DNA of 64,000 nt from Ascaphus truei (Eukaryota > Chordata > Amphibia > Anura > Ascaphidae). Positions within the stretch are counted from its first letter, which is position 1; every line of letters starts with the position of its first letter. This document shows, one piece after another, positions 56,219 to 64,000 of the stretch. A model generated the notes under the pieces. The model made no database searches and was not told the DNA's origin. It worked only from the letters and a program-made list of their open reading frames with translations. The stretch lies in NCBI GenBank assembly GCA_036426205.1, contig CM071568.1:221700966-221764965 (forward strand), given 5' to 3'. A program made the translations under genes and the position numbers.

Positions 56219-58202
56219 TGTAGACGGAGAAAGGGGGTGGCCCGGTATTAAAGGGATTGCACCCCATTTGGCCATCCCCTGACCTCACCAGGGAGACAAG
56301 GGGTTAAATGGGCTGCAGTCCAGCAATGTGATTTAACCCTTGTTATAACATGTAAATGTATATTCCCCTGTCCCCATGCTTTATTGTGATATCTTGTTAT
56401 ATCAGTGTCTGCATCACACATACACTGGGATCCATCCGGGAGGGCAAGGGTTAATAGTTATTCAGTGATTATAGCCCTTTGTGTAATTTTCCTGCCTTTT
56501 CAGGCAACATTTTGCAGAGTCCCATAGGCCGCCATTAGAGCTCCGTGCATTTCAATGGCAGATCTTGCTGTTTTGGACCTGTTTCCCTCGAAGACCAGCA
56601 GATGGCGTCCGAGAGGAGGAGCGGCGGTTTCCCATTGTAAGTCAATGGGCTCATTGACATCAATGGAGATTCCTCGACTGCGCTTTCCTGGAACGAGTTG
56701 GCTGCCGTCCAAACCGCAAAACCGCAAAGCGAATACTTTTTCAAAAAGAGAGCTTTGATCCCTGTTAGTCAAGTTCAACGATAAGTGGCGTGGGAATTTA
56801 CAGTTCTAGGGCACCCAGAAATAAAATTATTTTTGCCCCTAGTCCCTAGACCTCCCACCACTCGACCACCACCGGGTCCCCGTATCCTGGACCCCTGAGA
56901 AGGGTCATGCCGAGAGAGCGGGTCGCACCATAGGTTCCAATGGCGACGGCAGAAACAGCTCAAGAATTCGACTAAGTGGAAAAAGCTGAAAACCATGAAT
57001 CCATATCTCCGGTTCCGGAGGGTCCAGAGAGCCAGGGTTTGGGGTACCTGTAGTCATTGTTCCGCCTTGACCCTCTCGGACCAACCCAATGGAGTATGGA
57101 CCCCCTTGAAGGTTCGGGACTTTTCCCATAGACTCCAATGGCGGCCAATTTCCATTGATCGGCTATGGCGGAGAAACCCCATTGACCTCAACGGCAGTGA
57201 TGCCCAGTTGAAAGTCTATGGCGGCGGATTCCCATAGCCGCCACCGGCGGCGGTTTGCCATTGAAAGTCTATGGCGGCGGAGCCCGTTGTTTTCAATGGG
57301 GATTTAGTAAAAAACCGTGATTTAATTTACAGCGAAGTTTATTGTATTAAAATAGGAAACGGTTTAAGGTGTATTTGTGTAACTCCAGTTCTGAAGGTCC
57401 CAGCAGGCTGAAACTCAGACCATATGGTGTCCCAGTTCCCGCATTGAGATCTGGATAGTTTGGACCCGCTGGACCCAACGAAACCGGATATTTTAATATG
57501 TTTGTGTTTAACTTGTAACACTGTATCCCAAGGCAGGGATAAAACCCAGAGGAAATTCCTTTGCATACAAGGTAGCATATGGTCAGAGAGGCGACCCAAT
57601 GTCTAGGACTTAAGTATTGTTCAAAGGATTTTGTCACCCTCACTGTTTACCTGAGGGCAGAGATGACTCAAACCAGAGCAGTCTGTAAGTGTCACATTTA
57701 ACACCTTACAACAAAGAGTATCCTGCCAGAAATCCCATTTGGTAGACTGGCTGGCATTTCTGATGTAAATGTGGGGCTACAGAAATGAGACCCCAGGGTC
57801 CTAGTGCACATGTCATAACTAGCAGGGGGCATGTATTAAAATGTATTCCCACGTTAAAGATTGGATACAGGTAATTGATGCCCAAACACCTGTACAGGTA
57901 ATTGATGCCCAATCACCTGTACTTAATGTTAAGGATAGGGTTACAAAAGATATATAAACTGTGGTAATCCCTTTATCCATTGTCTTCTATACCATCTGAA
58001 TTGTTACCTGATGGCTGGAGAATTGCTACATGATACTTCTCATTCCCCAACCCCAAAGTAAGTGTATTTCTTGCCTGTTACTGTACTATATTGTGTGTTC
58101 ACCTATTTAAGGAATAAATATACTTTATTATATCTAAGCCTCGTTCAGTTCAACCCAATATGTGGTGTATTATTAATAGCCTGTCACAAAGCTCCCGTCA
58201 CA
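56219..58202 (+). mobile_element. solo LTR, 1984 bp
   Basis: It starts TGTAGACGG and ends CCCGTCACA (imperfect inverted ends, TG...CA). The flanks are TTCTG (56214-56218) and TACTG (58203-58207), a 5-bp duplication with one change. It cleanly interrupts hairpin B: ggttctg on the left continues as atccagagaccccctgc on the right. TATATAAAC (57951) and AATAAA (about 58111) are in U3-R order. The middle (56500-57310) is unusually rich in CCATTG / CAATGG and tctatggcggcgg blocks. No coding motif is seen inside. Confidence 0.8.
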
Positions 58203-58290
58203 TACTGATCCAGAGACCCCCTGCTCACATACACTATTATTTAAATACCTAAAAAGACAACCACCTCATAGGGAATACTTCCGACCTCCA

Positions 58291-59267
58291 GTTTATGGAG
58301 AAAGATATTTCAAAAAACAAAGCTATGCCTCCAAAAAAATCAGAGATTGGAGAAAACAGACAAGAGAATTGATCCTCACAAAATGGCCGATGGCCATGAG
58401 GGAGAGGGAACAAATCTGAGTGAAAAAAAACTCTGAAGCTAGCAATCCTCTGCACACACAATATAGTTTGGATGATGACATAATAGCAAAGCCATTGGCC
58501 AAAGAATTAATGCCCAACCTAACCCTAAACTCTGAGATAATACATCAAGCTATTAATGAGCTAAGGGGGGAACTCACCTCACATCCAACCAGAGTTGAAG
58601 AGGCAGAAATCAGAGTAAATGCGGTGGAAGACGCTCTGAGCTCAATGCAGGAAAAAATGTCAGACTTGCAAAAAAACAAATAAAGCTTTAGAAGAGAAAA
58701 TGGATGACCTGGAGAATCGTTCCAGGAGGAATAACATCTGAATTATTGGGGTCCCAGAGTTCCTTAAACAAAACGACCTGCTAAACTTTTGCCAAAAATG
58801 GCTGCCGGAAAAATTGGGAATAATAAGAAAAGGCGAACTAATCAAAGTTGAGAGAGCCCACCGAATTGGGCAACTCAAAGAACACCAGAATCCTAAACAA
58901 AGACCCATCATAGCCCACTTCCTGGATTTTAATGATAAAAACAATATTATCAGGGCTTTCAAAGAAACTGAACAATTACAATATGAAGGAAAGAGAATAT
59001 TAATAATCCAAGACTTCTCAGTCATAATATCCCAACAAATGAGAGAATTCGGCCAAGTATGCAGAGCACTTCATAACCAAAAAAGAAAATTTTCCTTAAC
59101 ATACCATGCTACTCTGAAAATCTTCACTGAATCTGGCATCAAATTTCTCACTTCATATGAAAAAGCAGACGACGGCGCTGATCTACCTCCCCACCCCCCA
59201 GGAAGAACCAAGAAAATAAGCCATGAGAAAAGAGAACACAAGGACTTTAGCCACAAATGTACCAGCT
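58291..59267 (+). pseudogene. L1 ORF1 (RNA-binding protein)
   Basis: ORF1p is the trimeric RNA-binding chaperone of L1. In broken frames I see an N-terminal Lys-rich start (58291), a coiled-coil region (EEAEIRVNAVEDALSSMQEK, about 58590-58660), and DLENRSRRNNI (58708-58740), followed by a TGA at 58739. Then comes the RRM-like part with GVPE, VERAHRIG (about 58848) and RPIIAHFLDFNDK (about 58900), and the C-terminal domain with ILIIQDFS (59000) and GIKFLTSYEKAD. At least two frameshifts and one stop. Confidence 0.85.
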
Positions 59268-59649
59268 AAGAAAAAAGAAAAATAATAAGAATAAAAATAA
59301 ACGGGCAGTGGTACGGGGATTTGGGCTGCGGTGGGCCGTGCCGGCTGAGAATGAGGATGACGAGACCTCCGAACTGGATTGCTGACCAGAGAGGAGGCGG
59401 CGGACCTCTGGCGGTCCCTCTCGGGCTGGTGTGTGCCTGCCTTTGCTCCCCCTCCCAGCCCGAGCCGGAGAGAGGGTGCGGGGGGCCTACGACATGTAGG
59501 TGGGGTGACTGGGTATTGTGAATCGAGACGGTTGTGGGAGAGACTGCAGTCAGTGATGCCAGTGAATATGCTGTGGCGGGAGGGGGATGTGGGGAGAACA
59601 GGGATGCAGCAGCAAAGTAGCAGTGATGCAGCCATTATATGCTGACTAT

Positions 59650-60290
59650 GTTGATGTCCCCATGCCTTTTGCCTTTCCCCCCTCTCTCCTCCCCCCCTCT
59701 CCCTCACCCACATCTCCCCCCCTCCCCTTCTCTCCCTATCCCCTTCTCCCCACTCTTCCCCGCTCCTCACCCTCTCCTCCCTCCTCCCCTCTCCCCCTCC
59801 TTCCCCATCCCCTGTCCCTCCTCCCCCTCTCACTCCTTCTCTCCTCCCCTCTTCCCCTCTCCTCCATGCCTCCCCTCCCCTCTCCCCCTCCTCACTCCCT
59901 CCCCTCTCTTCCTCCCTCTCCCCCTCCCCTCTCCAAACCTCTCCTCCCTCCTCCCCCTCCCCACTCCATCTTCCCCCTCCTCCCCCTCTCCCCTCTTCCC
60001 ATCCCTCCTCCCCCTTCTCCCCCTCCCTCCTCCCACCTTCTCCTCATCTTTCCCCCTCTCTCCCCTCCCTCCTCTCCTCTCCCCTCTCCCCACCCCATTC
60101 TCCCCCTTCCTCCTCCCTTTCTTTCCCACCTCCTCCCTCTCCCCCTCTCCCCCTCTCCCCTCCACCCATTCACCCCTCCTCCCCCTCCTCTACCCTCCCT
60201 CACCCCCTCTACTCCCTCCTCCCCTCTCCCCCTCCCTTCTCCCTCCTCCTCATCCCCCTCTCTCCAGATTCCTACCTATACAGGGAAATC
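59650..60290. repeat. CT-rich low-complexity tract
   Basis: About 640 bp of ctccccctctcc-type sequence, almost free of purines on the plus strand. It replaces the main part of L1 ORF2. The Pro/Ser/Leu frame of about 250 codons and its Gly/Arg/Glu counterpart on the minus strand are artefacts. Confidence 0.9.
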
Positions 60291-60399
60291 AGATATCCCC
60301 CTCCCCCCCCCTCCCCGGGAAAGGAACATAGACAAATTATAAGCAAGGGGAAAAAAGGGATAAGAAACTAAGGAGACATTATAAATAAGGAGAAGAAAG

Positions 60400-60975
60400 A
60401 GTTTATGTCATACAGGGAGCTAATCTCGACATATAATTTACCAGAAAACCAGGCATTCCATTACATCCAACTACTAAACTCTGGTAGCAAACTTCAAGAC
60501 TTCAAAAAACACATACTAGAAAACAATGCAATAGACACCTACTTCAGTCAAGACACAGACACCATATTCTCGCTAGCTAACATATATAAATGAATTAAAG
60601 GTCCAGGACATGGAGAAAAATACCAAAAACAATCTTGAATCGTGGCAACAAGACTTCCAAGAAATTCAGACGGTGGAAGATCTAACAATTGGTTATATCA
60701 GGACTTGCAAAATAATTACATCAGGAAACTGGAGAGAAATGCAATTGAAGATAATGCATAGGGCATATATAACTTTCATCAGACAAATTACAAATGTAGA
60801 AGCAGGTACAACAAAATGCCCCAAATGCAAACTCCCTAAAGCTACCCTCAAACACTGTCTCTGGACGTGCAAAAAAATTAACGAGTTCTGGACTCAGTTC
60901 CTACAATACATTAAAGACGTTACGAAAATTAGCTGGGTAAGACACCGCTTCCCCATGATTTTTGCCAATACTTAA
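60400..60975 (+). pseudogene. L1 ORF2 C-terminal remnant
   Basis: Two frames together give SYRELISTYNLPENQAFHYIQL (60402-60470), then WQQDFQEIQT...LTIGYIRTCKI, LKIMHRAYITF and KCPKCK-x-HCLWTCKKINEFW (60817-60890). The last is the Cys-rich zinc-knuckle-like end of L1 ORF2. The RT and endonuclease are absent. One stop/frameshift at about 60590. Confidence 0.8.
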
Positions 60976-61639
60976 CCTTGGATAATCAAGATCAACCAAA
61001 ATAGGGGAGCGATTCTCCCAACAGAGAGTATTCTCCTGGTAGCCAGAAAGGCCATAATGATCAAGTGGTTGGATACACAAGCACCAAACATAGCACTTAT
61101 AAAATCCCTCTTGGTCAAATTAATCACGATAGAATATCTACCGAACAAGTAGGAGATAACCAGTTTGACAAATTTGTGCTAAAATGGAAAATTATTATAA
61201 ACTATTTTCCCGGAACAAATAAATTCAGATGACACCCGAGATAAGAATATGAACTGAAATGAATGGGATTCCTCATAAAGGAAATAGAAAATATGGAGAA
61301 CGTCCTACAACACAAAACAAAACAGCACAATATAATATAACAGAATAGATTAAAAACTAAGAGCCTAGTCGAAGTCAAATACAAATATGACAATCAAAAG
61401 AAAGGACGGGAGTCACAAGCAAGCTATGAAACAAGGTTTTAAGTTAAATGATTGAGATCTATGACATCAAGACCAGTTACACGTTTGAAAAAAGAAAAAT
61501 GGGTATAGCAAATATGTATTGGACTATGTAACATTCTAGGATGTTCTATGTACATGTAAATACAATATGCTACAATGAAATGTCTGAAATGTATCTGTAT
61601 CCACCCTAATAAAAAAATACTTTATTATAAAAAAAAAAC

Positions 61640-61914
61640 AATACGATCGCTGGCGAGATATGCACAGGGAGAGGCGGCTCTCTCTGTGCAGCTCACTATG
61701 CAGCTGGGCAACATCGCAGCAGATCCACGGGTGAGAACTTTTGAGAGAGACTGAGATCACATTGTACAGTTTGGGCATTTTCCCGCTGCACGGTTTGAGT
61801 TGGGTTCAGATTCTTTCTGAATACCGTGTTAACTCAACTGACAAAACATCCGGCGGTAGCATGTCAAACTTGCGATTTAGCAGAGATTTCATCAAGGCTA
61901 CTAGAATATGCCCC
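61640..61914. repeat. tail of the large palindromic element
   Basis: cgatcgctggcgagatatgcacagggagaggcggctctctctgtgcag-type block matches the tails at 1470-1540 and 52710-52760 (agagagcggtgggtctctctct). It ends with the inverted terminus. Confidence 0.6.
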
Positions 61915-62289
61915 AAAATGTTTAGGGCCTGATATATATAAAACAGAAAATATTAAAAATGTACGTAAAGCATAACATTATAAAGTTTGATACATTTCAC
62001 AAACGTTTCATAGGAATTAAAGGTTTATGTCCATAGCTGATGCAGGGGATAAAAATAAGTTTTAACGAAAGGATATCAATAAACTGAAAAATGAACACAC
62101 AATATCATCACATGAGTCATAGCTTGTGCAACATCTCCTGAACCCTCTCTCTCCAGCCTTCAAACAAGCAGTTATGAATGTCTGATCTTTATCTGAGATA
62201 CAAATATGCTGCTACTTAATTTATTTAAGAAATAATACATAAAAACACTCTGCAGGGACAGCACTTACAAAATTTGCCAATTACATACA
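61915..62289. other. AT-rich stretch, nothing recognised
   Basis: No motif or terminus. Confidence 0.45.
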
Positions 62290-63770
62290 GTACTCAAAAC
62301 TAATTCTAATGGTCACTTCGTATCAATTCTGCTTGATCTTTCTGCTGCCTTAGACACTGTTGATCACCCCTTCTCCTGAACATTCTCCACTCCATTGGCC
62401 TCCATGATGCAGCCTTCTCCTGGTTCACATCCTACCTATCCAATGGTTCTCCAGTGTTTCCTTCTCTGGTGCCTCCTCCCCTTCACTCACTCTTTTCTGT
62501 TGCTGTCCCATAAGTATCTGTGCTTGGCCCTTCTGCTCTTCTGACTCTACATCTCCTCTCTTGGTGAACAAATACAATCTTTTGGCTTTCAATATCATAT
62601 CATCTTTATACGGATGACACCCAAATTTACCTCTCTTCCCCTGACCTCTCCCCTGCCCCATGTAGCCAACTGTCTCTCTGCATTCACCTCATGGATGTCC
62701 CACAATTACCTGAAGCTTAACATGACCAAAACAGAATGAATTCTCTTTCCCCCTTCCACTTTTACCTGTACACCAAACTTTCCTTCTCTGTCAATTATAC
62801 CTCAATCTCATCAACATCTCAAGCCCGCTGTCTACTGGTCATCTTTGACTCTGATCTCCCCTTTCTTCCTCACCTTCAGTCCCTCACGAAGTCCTGCCAT
62901 CTGCACCTCTGCAATATTGCCAGGATACACCTTGTTCTCACTCATGATGCAACTAAAATCCTAATTCACTCACTCATCCTGTCCCACCTTGACTACTGCA
63001 TCATTCTTCTTGTTGGCATCATCCTGGTCCACCTATCCCAATCCATCCAAAATGCTGCTGTTTCTGACTCAACTACCTAACTCACCTCTCCCCCTCTGCT
63101 GCTTCAGTGCGCAAATCCCATCAATGGTTTTGAATATCCTCCAGAATCAACGTTTCAAACCCTAGCTCTGACGATGCTGCCACCCATAGATCTTAGCTCT
63201 CATCCCCAAATATATACCTAAACAAATCCTAAGATCTTCCCACAACATCTGTCTTTCCTCCTGTCTTATCACCTTCTTTCGCTTACGTCTACCACTTCTC
63301 CTGTGTTGCCCAATCTATGAAATTCTCGACCACGCACAATCAGGCTCTCCTCCAGCTTTTCATTTAAAAACTCCCACAAAAGGCACCTTTTCAATGAAAC
63401 TTATATAGCACACCCCTAACACCATCCCTGCCCCCAACCTTCGCCAACCCTATTGGTACAAGCTATGTGGCTGGAACAAACTCCACCCTAACACCCCCGC
63501 AACATCCATCCCCCAAACATCAATGGAACCAGCAGTCGAGTTAAACTCCATCCTACAATGAGCAGACACATTACATTTTGTTTCAACATTGTCCCTCATT
63601 CCCTATAGATTGTAAGCTCTCATGAACAGGACCCCATTACCTTTGTGTATCTGTGTGTGGATGTTTGTTCTCACTTTTATGTAACTGTTTTTGTAATTAC
63701 CAAATCTCTGTACCTCCATATATTGGTACTTTACAAATAAACAATGATGATAATAATAATGCAAGCAGAT
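62290..63770 (+). mobile_element. L2-like LINE, RT C-terminal half and 3' tail
   Basis: The plus strand reads LLDLSAA-DTVDH (62330-62365), FSWFTSYLSNGSP (62415-62455), a YADD-region remnant (acggatgacaccca, 62610), SHNYLKLNMTKTE (62695-62740) and LLVIFDSDLPFLPH. Further on are ILIHSLILSHLDYC (62960-63000) and IQNAAVSDS, then a FNETYIAH-like end (63395). The 3' UTR has gattgtaagctct (63608) and ends in the (gataat)n-type tail aacaatgatgataataataatg (63742-63763), typical of L2/CR1 tails in frogs. Frameshifts are frequent. Confidence 0.8.
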
Positions 63771-64000
63771 ATCATGTAAGGGGTGCTCAGTGAGACTGTG
63801 CTGGATCTGTTAATTATACAAACTGTATACATATGCAAAAGCAAAGCATCAAAGGTTTTTACAAATCTATCATAGGCTACATGCAGTAAAAAAAAATATG
63901 TTTTTTGACAGGACATGCAGGTTTAGCCAAGTACTAACAAGTCAAACAGTGAAGGAGAAATCAAGAACAAAATAAGATGGAAAATATTAAAGTACAGACA
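63771..64000. other. right edge, nothing recognised
   Basis: AT-rich sequence after the LINE tail; no motif. Confidence 0.45.

Larger units (their letters stand above)
58250..61640 (+). mobile_element. L1-type LINE, internally deleted
   Basis: The order is a short 5' part, ORF1 (58291-59267), a GC- and CT-rich middle (59290-60290), the C-terminal end of ORF2 (60400-60975), a 3' UTR and an A-rich tail with aataaaaaaatac (61607-61640). Endonuclease and RT are missing. The element sits in the tail of the palindromic element. Same clade as the fragment at 1-270. Confidence 0.8.
54376..61914. mobile_element. large palindromic element with nested LTR and L1
   Basis: The left end GGGGTCTATTCTAGTAGCCT (54376-54395) and the right end AGGCTACTAGAATATGCCCC (61895-61914) are inverted with two mismatches in the first 20. 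Inside are short palindromes (54802, 54938, 55493, 55920, 56018), the third exon-like segment (55555-55620) and a hairpin B cut in two at 56218/58203. After the L1, a tail (61640-61914) resembles the tails of the other copies. Without the two later insertions the element would be roughly 2.2 kb, similar to the 38438-40620 copy. Confidence 0.6.

Noticed and set aside
56500..57240. Short coding exons in the CCATTG-rich region
   Set aside because: Frames on both strands are of similar length and follow the repeated words; the region lies inside an LTR with clear ends.
59587..60342. Open frame of about 250 codons, rich in Pro/Ser/Leu
   Set aside because: It is a CT-rich low-complexity tract read through; long frames occur on both strands and no domain is present.
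1..64000. Endogenous virus of other classes (parvovirus, hepadnavirus, herpesvirus)
   Set aside because: No replicase, capsid or polymerase motif of these groups was seen in the translations.

Overview
This is eukaryotic DNA that looks like intergenic or intronic sequence from a large, transposon-rich amphibian genome, probably a frog or toad. The grounds are the repeat mix (L1, CR1/L2-type LINEs, Gypsy, Ngaro/DIRS, hAT and Harbinger-type MITEs, many long inverted repeats) and the recurring motif CTGANGAA / stem-loop / GAAACGYGTA, which I associate with frog repeats. I found no intact host gene, rRNA, tRNA or CRISPR. Almost every long open frame is low-complexity sequence or a broken transposon frame. 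All assignments come from reading and translating by eye; no database search was run.

Layout. 1-270: L1 reverse-transcriptase fragment (minus). 285-1850: first copy of a composite palindromic repeat. 2165-6950: broken Ngaro/DIRS-type retroelement (tyrosine recombinase, SGNH hydrolase, split direct repeats) carrying a minisatellite. 7824-10542 and 18052-19455: one Gypsy element (minus), split by a 7.5-kb insertion with Harbinger-like ends (10543-18048). That insertion holds a TG-rich minisatellite, a hammerhead-like repeat and an LTR retroelement with a single non-pol ORF. 19527-20035: LINE RT. 20055-20465: palindromic repeat. 21440-23200: CR1-type LINE with a MITE in it. 23555-24969: hAT-type element with a GA-rich expansion. 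25-31 kb: MITEs, a second copy of the single-ORF LTR element, and a tRNA-like foldback.

31-38 kb: hAT elements, inverted repeats and two related solo LTRs. 38.2-40.8 kb: palindromic element nested in a MITE. 40.9-46.2 kb: hammerhead-like inverted repeats, including a Penelope-like insertion in an LTR with a 14-bp target duplication. 46.3-48 kb: Tigger-like MITE, LINE-tail-like repeat and solo LTR. 50.1-50.7 kb: foldback element. 50.75-52.98 kb: palindromic repeat. 54.4-61.9 kb: palindromic element holding a 1984-bp solo LTR and an internally deleted L1. 62.3-63.75 kb: L2-like LINE with its 3' tail.

The two signals most worth following are (1) nine copies of a dimer-type hammerhead-ribozyme-like motif, most of them within or beside inverted repeats, and (2) a composite palindromic repeat family with about 18 short GGGGTTAA-type palindromes, long GC-rich hairpins and a recurring 63-nt exon-like segment.
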